DNA of 29,845 bases from positions 1-29,845 of the IMG/VR virus record IMGVR_UViG_3300025732_000193; one strand, 5' to 3'. Every line of letters starts with the position of its first letter. Positions within the stretch are counted from its first letter, which is position 1. Position numbers and translations under genes: made by a program. Source of the stretch: a virus. Of the stretch, positions 21,625 to 29,739 are shown in pieces. The notes beneath the pieces were generated by a model. It was not told the DNA's origin and did not search any database. It worked only from the letters and a program-made list of their open reading frames with translations.

Positions 21625-24125
21625 TGGAATTTTATACCACAGCACAGCAATGGGGTGACAAGATCCTCGTTCGAGGATATCAAAACGGTAAACCGTATAT
21701 GCGTAAGGTAGATTTCTACCCTACGCTTTTTGTCACTTCTAAGACGCCATCTAAATGGCGCACTCTTGACGGCACTTATGTCGATGAGATGAAACCTGGA
21801 ACTATCAAAGAAACAAAAGAATTCGTAAAGAAATACGAAGACGTTGCTGGGTTCAATGTATATGGTCAGACTAACTACAGTTATCAATATATCAGCGACA
21901 CCTATGAAAAAGATATCAATTGGGATATCGAACAGATTAAAGTGTTCACTATTGACATTGAGACTGCCACTGAATCTGGTTTCCCAGATATTCGTTCTGC
22001 CTCAGAAGAGATTCTTCTAATCACTGTCAAGGATCTTCAGAAGAAAACTGTAATGACTTTCGGCTACTCGCCAACTGGAGATCTTTATAATAACCATCGT
22101 GATAATGTGACTTATCAGGCATACACAACTGAGATGGCTATGCTAAAGGACTTCATTATCTGGTGGCAACAAAATTATCCAGACATCATCACTGGATGGA
22201 ACACTGACTTCTTTGACGTACCATATTTGATCAACCGCATCAATCGTGAGTTGGGTGAATCGTTTGCCAAAAAGATCAGTCCTTGGGGACTCATTAACCA
22301 ACGTAATACCTTTATCAAAGGTAACGAAGAACAACATTACGATATCTCTGGTATTAGTCAGCTAGACTATCTGGAACTCTACAAAAAGTATACATATACT
22401 AAACAAGAATCGTATCGTTTGGATTACATCGCTGACCAAGAACTCGGTGACAAGAAAAAAGAGAATCCTGGAGATACATTTAAAGAATTCTATACCAAAC
22501 ACTGGCAGGATTTTGTTGCATATAACATCCATGACGTAGAGTTGGTTGATAAACTGGAAGACAAGATGCGATTGATTGAACTGCATCTGACCATGGCTTA
22601 TCAGGCAAAGATCAACCCGCAGGATGTTTACTCGCAGGTTCGTATGTGGGAAGCTATCATTTATAATCACCTACGTAAGAAAGGTATTGTTATCCCTATC
22701 AAAGTTAGCAATGAGGGTAAGAATGCGCAATTCGAAGGAGCATTCGTTAAAGATCCTCTGATTGGGCAGCATAAGTGGATGGCATCCTTTGACTTGAACA
22801 GTCTGTATCCCCACTTGATTATGCAATACAACATCAGTCCAGAGACTCTTACTGATGAAAAGATCTCTGTCACCGTTGACAAGTTGTTGGCAAAAGAAGT
22901 TGATACCTCATATTGTAAACGTAGGGATCTTGCTTTGACTGCCAATGGCTGGTGTTATCGCCGAGATGTTAAGGGGTTTTTACCAGAACTTATGGAAATA
23001 ATGTATAGTAATCGTTCCAAGTTCAAAAAACAGATGCTGAAAATTCAACAAGAGTATGAGCATGATAAAAGTAAGAAACATTTGTTGAAAGAAATTAGCA
23101 GACTGAATAACCTACAGATGGCCATGAAGATTGCTTTGAACTCTGCATATGGTGCGATTGGTAACGCATATTGTAGGTATTTTGATATTCGTATGGCTGA
23201 GGGTATTACAATTTCTGGTCAGTTGTCCATTCGTTGGATGGCCAATAAGTTGAATGCCATGCTTAATAAAACTCTTAAGACTGAGGATCAAGATTATGTA
23301 GTTGCGATTGATACAGATTCGATCTATCTAACTCTAGAAAATCTAGTCGAGAAAGTTGCTGTCGATAAAGATACTGCAGGTAAGATTAAGTATATGGATC
23401 GTATCTGCGAAGAAGTTATTCAACCATTCATTGATCAGGGATACCAGGAACTTGCTGAATACATGAATGCGTATTCTCAAAAGATGCAAATGAAGCGAGA
23501 GGTTCTTGCCGATAAAGCCATCTGGACTGCGAAGAAACGATATGTTATTAATGTTCATAACTCGGAAGGAGTTCAATTTGCGAAGCCTAAAGTTAAGGTT
23601 ATGGGTTTGGAAATGGTCAAGTCCAGTACACCTGCGGTTATTCGTGACAAGCTGCATGATTCGTTGGAAGTTATTCTGCATGGAACTGAAGCGGATCTAC
23701 ATAAGTATGTGATGGACTTCAAACATGAGTTTGATAAGATGCCAGTTGAGGATATCGCATTCCCTCGTTCTTGTAATGGTCTAAAGCAATACGCTGGATC
23801 ACCCATTTATACGAAGGGCACACCCATTCAAGTTCGTGCAGCATTATTGTTTAATCATCACTGTAAGCGACTGGGTATTCAGAATAAGTATCAGGCGATT
23901 AGAGATGGCGATAAACTCAAGTTTGTTTATCTACGAACACCCAATCCTTTGCAGGAAGATGTAATTGCCTTTACTACACAGTTACCAAAAGAACTAGGAG
24001 TGCATCCATACATAGATTACGATAAGATGTTTGAGAAAGTATTTACGGATGCTCTTCAAATTGTTATTGAATCCCTTGGTTGGAAAACTCAAGAAGAAAC
24101 ATCATTGGAGTCTTTCTTTGGATAA
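21624..24125 (+). CDS. 43: gp43 family B DNA polymerase
   Basis: The replicative polymerase, 833 aa against 898 in T4. The proofreading domain has Exo I (D111-x-E113 in TIDIETATESG), Exo II (WNTDFFDVPYL) and Exo III (YNIHDVELVDKL). Polymerase motifs are A (SFDLNSLYPHL, D390), B (K502, MKIALNSAYGAIGN) and C (AIDTDSIYL, D563 and D565). The last residues, TSLESFFG, look like the C-terminal peptide by which T4 gp43 binds the clamp. No autoregulatory hairpin like the T4 operator was evident at its start, which overlaps the dexA stop. Confidence 0.98.
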   Translation: MEFYTTAQQWGDKILVRGYQNGKPYMRKVDFYPTLFVTSKTPSKWRTLDGTYVDEMKPGTIKETKEFVKKYEDVAGFNVYGQTNYSYQYISDTYEKDINWDIEQIKVFTIDIETATESGFPDIRSASEEILLITVKDLQKKTVMTFGYSPTGDLYNNHRDNVTYQAYTTEMAMLKDFIIWWQQNYPDIITGWNTDFFDVPYLINRINRELGESFAKKISPWGLINQRNTFIKGNEEQHYDISGISQLDYLELYKKYTYTKQESYRLDYIADQELGDKKKENPGDTFKEFYTKHWQDFVAYNIHDVELVDKLEDKMRLIELHLTMAYQAKINPQDVYSQVRMWEAIIYNHLRKKGIVIPIKVSNEGKNAQFEGAFVKDPLIGQHKWMASFDLNSLYPHLIMQYNISPETLTDEKISVTVDKLLAKEVDTSYCKRRDLALTANGWCYRRDVKGFLPELMEIMYSNRSKFKKQMLKIQQEYEHDKSKKHLLKEISRLNNLQMAMKIALNSAYGAIGNAYCRYFDIRMAEGITISGQLSIRWMANKLNAMLNKTLKTEDQDYVVAIDTDSIYLTLENLVEKVAVDKDTAGKIKYMDRICEEVIQPFIDQGYQELAEYMNAYSQKMQMKREVLADKAIWTAKKRYVINVHNSEGVQFAKPKVKVMGLEMVKSSTPAVIRDKLHDSLEVILHGTEADLHKYVMDFKHEFDKMPVEDIAFPRSCNGLKQYAGSPIYTKGTPIQVRAALLFNHHCKRLGIQNKYQAIRDGDKLKFVYLRTPNPLQEDVIAFTTQLPKELGVHPYIDYDKMFEKVFTDALQIVIESLGWKTQEETSLESFFG

Positions 24126-24675
24126 TATTAGAATCATAGAAACAGGTATTGATGTATCTAAAATTTTAGATCAATTAAAAGAATATAAAGAAGATTGGGG
24201 TGCTCAGAAAAATATTGATGGTGTAGCAGATCTGGTTGAAGATAAAGAATATGGATTCCCAAAAATTGAAGCAGGTGTGTTACAGTTGATAATGGGTGGG
24301 GTGGAAAAAGAAGGGGAATATGTTGGTGATACAGAAACTTGCGTTCCAACTCCTGCGTTTTTTCACCATACAGAAGTTATAAATGTATTAAAAAAATATA
24401 TTAAATCAATTAGTCGTTGTGGGTTTTTATCCTTACCAGTTGGTGGAGAGGTTGGACAACATATTGACATTGGATCTTACTACCAAACAAGAGATAGATA
24501 TCACCTTGCAATACAAGGCGTATATGACTATACAGTTGGTGGAGAAACTGTAAGAGTAGAACCTGGAACTTTGCTATGGTTTAATAATAAATTATTACAT
24601 GGAACTAAAAATGTTGGAGATGTAGTTCGTATTACATTTGTATTTGATGTGAAACACCACCCAAGCAATCCTTAA
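24118..24675 (+). CDS. Aspartyl/asparaginyl beta-hydroxylase-like 2-oxoglutarate dioxygenase
   Basis: A 185-aa Fe(II)/2-oxoglutarate oxygenase with the Asp/Arg hydroxylase pattern: H115-x-D117 (GQHIDIGSYY), RDRYHLAIQG, distal H161 (LLHGTKN) and R171 (VVRITFVFDV) for the cosubstrate. The substrate cannot be read from the sequence. The start is TTG at 24118, inside the last codons of gene 43, with GGAG (24107-24110) seven bases before; an upstream ATG would overlap the polymerase by 95 bases and has no ribosome binding site. The gene ends just before the next promoter. Confidence 0.82.
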   Translation: MDNIRIIETGIDVSKILDQLKEYKEDWGAQKNIDGVADLVEDKEYGFPKIEAGVLQLIMGGVEKEGEYVGDTETCVPTPAFFHHTEVINVLKKYIKSISRCGFLSLPVGGEVGQHIDIGSYYQTRDRYHLAIQGVYDYTVGGETVRVEPGTLLWFNNKLLHGTKNVGDVVRITFVFDVKHHPSNP

Positions 24676-24704
24676 TTGTCTTGCAAACAAATTTAGTGTA
24701 TAAT
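24676..24704 (+). promoter_or_regulatory. Early promoter for thioredoxin, uvsX and downstream genes
   Basis: TTGTCT at 24676-24681, exactly 17 bases, TATAAT at 24699-24704. It begins immediately after the hydroxylase stop. The thioredoxin ATG is 22 bases further, behind ATGGAAGG. Confidence 0.82.
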
Positions 24705-24726
24705 AAAAATAGATGGAAGGTCTAAT

Positions 24727-24972
24727 ATGAAGTTGTTAAAATTTTATGCTGATTGGTGTGGTCCATGCAAAGCATTATCTAAGGTTATGGAAACTGTAGA
24801 TCTCGGTATACCAATAGAAGAAATTGATGTTGATAAAAATATGAACGTAGCCATGGAATATGGAGTTCGAGGAGTCCCAATGTTAGTACTTGTTGACGAA
24901 CATGGAAACACTGTAAAATCTAAAACTGGTTTATTAAATGAGTCCCAGTTAATTAAATTTGTGAAAGGTTAA
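24727..24972 (+). CDS. Small thioredoxin
   Basis: An 81-aa thioredoxin-fold protein with the active site W10-C11-G-P-C14 and the cis-proline P51 in RGVPMLVLVD. It is shorter than host thioredoxins (about 105-110 aa), as is usual in phages, where it can reduce ribonucleotide reductase; no reductase gene lies in the window. It is the first gene of the uvsX transcription unit, two bases ahead of uvsX. Confidence 0.92.
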   Translation: MKLLKFYADWCGPCKALSKVMETVDLGIPIEEIDVDKNMNVAMEYGVRGVPMLVLVDEHGNTVKSKTGLLNESQLIKFVKG

Positions 24973-24974
24973 TT

Positions 24975-26033
24975 ATGTCGATCTTAGAAAAAATTAAGAA
25001 GAATTCTACAATTAAGGATACTGCTATCCTTTCCCAATCTAAATTCTTCACAAAGAAGGATATGATTCCTACTACCATTCCAGTCATCAACGTAGCGTTA
25101 TCTGGTCGTCTTGATGGTGGTTTAACTCCAGGACTGACAATGTGGGCTGGACCAAGTAAACACTTTAAGACTGCTTTTAGTTTACTAATGGCTCGTGCAT
25201 ACTTAGACAAATATGAAGATGCTGCATTGTTGTTCTACGATTCTGAGTTTGGTACTCCGCAGTCTTACTTTGATGCATTTGGAATTGATACTGAGCGTGT
25301 AGTTCATACACCAGTTACTGATGTTGAGCAGTTGAAGTTTGACATTATGCAACAGCTACAAAACATTGAACGTGGTGAGCGTGTCATGATTGTTATTGAC
25401 TCCATCGGTAACTTGGCTTCCAAGAAAGAAGTTGAAGATGCGTTGGATCAGAAGTCTGTTGCAGACATGAGTCGTGCCAAACAGATGAAGTCATTGTTCC
25501 GTATGGTAACACCTCACTTAACCCTAAAAGACATTCCTATGGTTGTAGTGAATCATACATATAAAGAGATTGGAATGTTTCCCAAAGATATCGTTGGTGG
25601 GGGTACTGGGAGTTATTATTCAGCGGACAACATCTTTATTCTTGGGCGTCAGCAAGAGAAAGATGGAACCGAAGTTACTGGCTACAACTTTATCATTAAT
25701 GTAGAAAAATCGAGATATGTTAAAGAAAAATCTAAAATACCTGTTTCTGTATCTTTTGATGGTGGTATCAGCAAGTGGTCTGGCTTATTGGATCTCGCTC
25801 TCGAGAGTGGGCATGTAATCAAACCAAAGAATGGTTGGTACCAGCGAGTGGGTGAAGAGAAAAACTACCGTGAAAAGGATACTGACTCCAAAGATTTTTG
25901 GATGCCAATCTTAATGAACAAAGACTTTTATGACTTTGTTAAGAACAAATATTCAATCGGTCAAGTAGATATGGTAAATGGTAGCGATCTAGACAAAGCA
26001 TTGGAAGAATTAGATTTTGAAGATGTTGAATAA
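24975..26033 (+). CDS. uvsX: UvsX RecA-like recombinase
   Basis: UvsX forms filaments on single-stranded DNA and carries out strand exchange with UvsY. The 352-aa protein (T4: 391) has the characteristic UvsX-type P-loop AGPSKHFKT (58-66, with K65-T66), in which the second glycine of a normal Walker A is replaced, as in T4 (GPSKSFKS). LLFYDSEFGTP with E90 and RVMIVIDSIGNLASKKE (Walker B) follow, and KEIGMFPKDIVGGGTGSYYS is the DNA-binding loop region. The acidic end ELDFEDVE matches the UvsX tail. Its stop lies within the start of the next gene. Confidence 0.97.
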   Translation: MSILEKIKKNSTIKDTAILSQSKFFTKKDMIPTTIPVINVALSGRLDGGLTPGLTMWAGPSKHFKTAFSLLMARAYLDKYEDAALLFYDSEFGTPQSYFDAFGIDTERVVHTPVTDVEQLKFDIMQQLQNIERGERVMIVIDSIGNLASKKEVEDALDQKSVADMSRAKQMKSLFRMVTPHLTLKDIPMVVVNHTYKEIGMFPKDIVGGGTGSYYSADNIFILGRQQEKDGTEVTGYNFIINVEKSRYVKEKSKIPVSVSFDGGISKWSGLLDLALESGHVIKPKNGWYQRVGEEKNYREKDTDSKDFWMPILMNKDFYDFVKNKYSIGQVDMVNGSDLDKALEELDFEDVE

Positions 26034-26352
26034 ACCTTATGTTGTTGTGCAGTCCAAATATACAGGATTGGACGCGATAAAGTTGACAGAACATCCATTT
26101 GATGGTATAATATACGCTTATGGAAAGATTGAATTTGAAGAAGATGAAGAAAATGATACTCTTCATCTAAAGTTTGATTATGAAATTCTAGAAGATAGTG
26201 GTAAGAAGTTTACAGATAAAAAACCATTTGAAAAATATATTGGCGATATTCTGCAAGAACTACTCCACGAAGGTATAGCACAAAATAATTTAATTTACAC
26301 AGGCGGAGTTGATGAGAATAGAACAAAAGATTCTAACGAATCTGATTTATGA
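26023..26352 (+). CDS. Hypothetical protein in the gene 40 position (109 aa)
   Basis: The 109-aa acidic protein (opening MLNKPYVVVQSKYTGLDAIK) lies between uvsX and gene 41, where T4 has gene 40, a head-vertex assembly factor of similar size. Homology to gp40 is not something I can confirm by eye, so the name rests on position. The ATG at 26023 lies 11 bases inside uvsX; the upstream TTG at 26017 is an alternative. A perfect sigma70 promoter lies inside the gene. Its last 41 bases overlap gene 41. Confidence 0.75.
   Translation: MLNKPYVVVQSKYTGLDAIKLTEHPFDGIIYAYGKIEFEEDEENDTLHLKFDYEILEDSGKKFTDKKPFEKYIGDILQELLHEGIAQNNLIYTGGVDENRTKDSNESDL
26083..26111 (+). promoter_or_regulatory. Perfect consensus sigma70 promoter inside the gp40-position gene
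   Basis: TTGACA (26083-26088), exactly 17 bases, TATAAT (26106-26111): a full match to the bacterial consensus, and the only one in the window with TTGACA. It would start transcripts near 26118, about 195 bases before gene 41. Because it is inside a coding frame it could be chance, but both hexamers and the spacer are ideal. Confidence 0.6.
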
Positions 26353-27700
26353 TGAGCATTATTGTCGAAAAGTAATTCCCTTCATTAAGAAAGATTATTT
26401 TCAAGATCGTAAGGAAGCAATCCTTGCATCAGAAATTATTAAGTTCTTTAACCAATACAACAAGCCAGCCACAAAAGAAGTCTTGTCAATCGAAGTGTCG
26501 AATCGTAAAGATTTAAATGACAAGGAAGCACTTGAACTAACCGAATTCATCGGCAAGCTGGAACACGAACCAGTCAATGAAGACTGGATGATGGAAAATA
26601 CTGAAAAGTTTTGTAAGGATAAAGCAGTCTATAACGCTATCCTAAAATCCATTTCGATTATTGATGGTCGAGATAAAACACTAACACAAGATGCGTTACC
26701 ATCTATCTTATCTGATGCATTGGCAGTATCGTTTGATAGTCACGTTGGCCACGATTATTTGGATGACCATGGTTCACGTTTTGAATATTATCATCGAGTT
26801 GAAGAGAAGATTTCATTCGACTTGGAGATGTTCAACAAGATTACTAAGGGTGGTTTATCTAAGAAAACTTTGAACATTGCACTTGCGGGGACTGGTGTTG
26901 GCAAATCTTTGTTCATGTGTCACGTTGGTGCTTCATGTTTGGTACAGGGTAAAAATGTATTATACATAACAATGGAAATGGCAGAAGAAAGAATCGCAGA
27001 ACGTATTGATGCGAACCTCTTGAATCTGACCATGGATGAGTTGAAGGTTATTGATAAGGATATTTTTGATAATCGTATTGATAAGATTGCCAAAAAAACT
27101 CAAGGCAAACTAATCGTTAAAGAATATCCTACTGCATCTGCCCATGCTGGTCACTTTCGTGCATTGTTAGAAGAATTGAAGTTGAAGCGTGATTTCAAAC
27201 CTGATATCATCTTCATAGATTATCTTAATATCTGTTCTTCTCAGCGTATGAAGCAGGGTGGAAGTATTAACTCTTATACATATGTTAAGGCAATTGCAGA
27301 AGAACTACGTGGACTGGCAGTTGAGTATAATGTTCCAATCGTTTCAGCTACTCAAACGACACGATCTGGTTACACAAACTCTGATCCAGGACTGGAAGAT
27401 ACTTCTGAATCGTTTGGTCTTCCTGCGACTGCTGACTTCATGTTTGCTTTAGTGAGTAATGAAGAACTAGAGGGATTAAATCAGATACTTGTTAAACAGC
27501 TGAAGAATCGATATAACGATCCAAGTTATTTTAAACGATTTGTGGTTGGTATTGATAGAGCGAAGATGAAATTGTATGATGTTGAAGCATCGGCACAAGA
27601 GAATATCTCTGATGCTGGTCAGGATGATGAACCAATGTTTGACAAGTCTACATTTGGTCGTAGACAAAGAACAGAAAACTTTGAAGGTTTTAAGTTTTAA
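26312..27700 (+). CDS. 41: gp41 replicative DNA helicase (DnaB family)
   Basis: gp41 is the hexameric 5'-3' helicase of the fork and the partner of the gp61 primase. The 462-aa protein (T4: 475) has Walker A AGTGVGKS (192-199), VLYITMEMAEERIAERIDAN, Walker B DIIFIDYLNIC and the QTTRSGYTNSD/ESFGLPATADFM region typical of the DnaB C-terminal domain. VGHDYLDDH and FNKITKGGLSKKTLNIALAG match T4 closely. The ATG at 26312 reproduces the T4 N-terminus better than the TTG three bases upstream. Expression probably comes from 24676 and perhaps the internal promoter at 26083. Confidence 0.96.
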   Translation: MRIEQKILTNLIYDEHYCRKVIPFIKKDYFQDRKEAILASEIIKFFNQYNKPATKEVLSIEVSNRKDLNDKEALELTEFIGKLEHEPVNEDWMMENTEKFCKDKAVYNAILKSISIIDGRDKTLTQDALPSILSDALAVSFDSHVGHDYLDDHGSRFEYYHRVEEKISFDLEMFNKITKGGLSKKTLNIALAGTGVGKSLFMCHVGASCLVQGKNVLYITMEMAEERIAERIDANLLNLTMDELKVIDKDIFDNRIDKIAKKTQGKLIVKEYPTASAHAGHFRALLEELKLKRDFKPDIIFIDYLNICSSQRMKQGGSINSYTYVKAIAEELRGLAVEYNVPIVSATQTTRSGYTNSDPGLEDTSESFGLPATADFMFALVSNEELEGLNQILVKQLKNRYNDPSYFKRFVVGIDRAKMKLYDVEASAQENISDAGQDDEPMFDKSTFGRRQRTENFEGFKF

Positions 27701-27709
27701 GGAGAAGAA

Positions 27710-29035
27710 ATGGTAAAGGTAGTTGTAGCAGATAAAAAGATTGACTGCGAACATTTAATTGGACAGTTCGTAGACGAACAACATTACGATCTTCTAATTG
27801 AAGAGGACATGGATGTATACATGCCAGAGATTCCTGGACATCCAGAACTACTACATTCTGAAGAGCGAATTGTATTGAAGTTCCGTAAGAACTTCTTTAC
27901 TAAAGAGCAACAAGATCAGGCATACATTGGACTTCGTGAAGCAGCAACTGAAACACAGAATCGTGGTGCTGCAGCTGGTCCACGTGCAGAGAAATTGGGT
28001 AATCGTGAGTGGGTGACTGAGTATGAATCAGACATTCTTGATTATTTCTTAGATCCAAAAGCAATGATTGGAGTAGATCCAATTGATGAAATCAAACGCA
28101 AACACGAAGGTAAGACTGATAAACCATCTACACGAAACAACGTGTGGGGTATCAATGCAGTTACCAAAGACAAGTTTGTGTTTGCTGATTGGGTAGAAGC
28201 AACTCGTAAGTTACCTGCAGCAGAACAGATTGCTGAAGCCAGACGAATTGAGAAACGATACGTCTGTGCCACTACATACGCCAATGGTGTGTTCTCTGGT
28301 ATTGCTGGATGGTTCGATCGTTATCCTCGACTTCCTTATGGTCGTGCGACTTCTTACACTGCACGTGAACCAGAGAAGTTTGCGATGGCTTATCCATTCC
28401 TACAGACTCTTGCTAGAGGATTTGAGAAATTGCTACCGTTGCGTTATGAGAATCAGATGCAGGCAGCACGTAAGATGGATCCTCGCTTCTTGGTTCCTGG
28501 AACACCATTCACTACGATTACAGTGAACAAAACATTCCGCACTGCTGCACACCGAGATGCTGGTGACTTAAATGCAGGATTATCCAATCTGTTGGTTCTT
28601 TCTAACAATGGTAATTACTCTGGTGGCTATTTGATTGCTCCTGAGTATCGTGTGGCAGTAAATGTAAGACCTGGAGACTTGCTTCTGATTAACAATCACG
28701 AAGTTATCCATGGCAACACACCAATCGTTTTGAATGACGAAGAAGCAGAACGTGTTTCATTGGTTTGTTATTTCCGTGAGAAGATGCTTGAACTTGGTAG
28801 CAAAGAATACGAAGATTGTCGTTATGACTATGTTGAAGAACGTAGACTCAACAAAGAACATCCAGGTCACAAGTATGAAGATGGAACAGATCGTCATTTG
28901 TGGAATGGCATCCATCCTGGGATGTGGGACTCTGAGGAATGGTATGAATACCTAGAACGAAGACTAGGTCATGATGTTCTGATGAAGTATCATCCAGAAG
29001 CAGAGAAAGCGAATTCATTGGAAGGATTCTTTTGA
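27710..29035 (+). CDS. TET/JBP-like 2-oxoglutarate dioxygenase with clamp-like C-terminal tail
   Basis: A 441-aa protein whose second half (about 265-360) is a TET/JBP-type Fe(II)/2-oxoglutarate dioxygenase: VNKTFRTAAHRDAGDLNAGL with H281-x-D283, GGYLIAPEYRVAVNVRPGD, H334 in NHEVIHGNTPI and R348 for 2-oxoglutarate. Characterised relatives hydroxylate 5-methylpyrimidines in DNA (TET, JBP1, some phage enzymes), so a base-modifying role is likely but the substrate is unknown; no DNA methyltransferase is in the window. The N-terminal 180 residues have no domain I can name. The last residues ANSLEGFF resemble the end of the phage polymerase (TSLESFFG). It follows gene 41 by 9 bases with AAGGAGAAG as ribosome binding site. 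Confidence 0.85.
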   Translation: MVKVVVADKKIDCEHLIGQFVDEQHYDLLIEEDMDVYMPEIPGHPELLHSEERIVLKFRKNFFTKEQQDQAYIGLREAATETQNRGAAAGPRAEKLGNREWVTEYESDILDYFLDPKAMIGVDPIDEIKRKHEGKTDKPSTRNNVWGINAVTKDKFVFADWVEATRKLPAAEQIAEARRIEKRYVCATTYANGVFSGIAGWFDRYPRLPYGRATSYTAREPEKFAMAYPFLQTLARGFEKLLPLRYENQMQAARKMDPRFLVPGTPFTTITVNKTFRTAAHRDAGDLNAGLSNLLVLSNNGNYSGGYLIAPEYRVAVNVRPGDLLLINNHEVIHGNTPIVLNDEEAERVSLVCYFREKMLELGSKEYEDCRYDYVEERRLNKEHPGHKYEDGTDRHLWNGIHPGMWDSEEWYEYLERRLGHDVLMKYHPEAEKANSLEGFF

Positions 29036-29739
29036 TGTGTGCAGTTATTGGTGCCATCGTGCTTGAACCCACCAAGCAGGACTTTGCTATGATTCGTAGG
29101 GTATTCCATGAGTCCAAGATTCGTGGAATGCATGCAACAGGTATCTCATTCCTACCGAACTGGTCATCTGGAATCGAAACTATCAAGGAATCAATTCCAG
29201 CAGATCAGTTTGTGGACAAGCATCTACACGATGATAATCTTGCGAGCATGATAGCTAACGATGGTAATCTTTATCTAATAGGACATTGTCGTTATTCTAC
29301 GTCTGATTTAGAGTATAACCAACCTTTATACAAGGACAATAAATCAATTGTTCACAACGGTGTTATTACTCAAGAACTTCCAGAAAACTGGAAAGACAAG
29401 TATGGTTATGATTGCATCACAAAGAATGATAGTGAGTTAGTCTTACATTCTGACGATCCATTACGAGAGTTTAGCCATATGTCAATGGGTGTAGTTGAAT
29501 TGTATGCAAACAAAACTATAAGGTTCTATCGTAATGGTAAGAGACCATTATACTTGACATCTATTCCAAATGGTAGTATAATTACTTCTACAGCGGATAT
29601 TGCTAAACGTGCTGAAGTTGGGGGATTCCCAGTTGAAGTTTTGATGAACCATTACATTACATTTGATGAGCATCTTGCAATGATGATTGAGAAAGTCCCA
29701 GTTGAAGATGCCGTTGATTACCAACATGCTGTTAGTTAA
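29035..29739 (+). CDS. Stand-alone class II glutamine amidotransferase domain
   Basis: A 234-aa N-terminal-nucleophile glutaminase. Cys2 directly after Met is the expected catalytic residue, which fixes the start at ATG 29035 (overlapping the previous stop by one base) rather than the TTG three bases before. Other marks are R30-G with HATG, GHCRYST (83-89), HNG at 107-109 and K-NDSE (130-134), the pattern of GlmS/PurF glutaminase domains. No synthase, isomerase or phosphoribosyl domain is attached, so the ammonia acceptor must be a separate protein, perhaps encoded just downstream or the product of the dioxygenase pathway. Confidence 0.88.
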   Translation: MCAVIGAIVLEPTKQDFAMIRRVFHESKIRGMHATGISFLPNWSSGIETIKESIPADQFVDKHLHDDNLASMIANDGNLYLIGHCRYSTSDLEYNQPLYKDNKSIVHNGVITQELPENWKDKYGYDCITKNDSELVLHSDDPLREFSHMSMGVVELYANKTIRFYRNGKRPLYLTSIPNGSIITSTADIAKRAEVGGFPVEVLMNHYITFDEHLAMMIEKVPVEDAVDYQHAVS

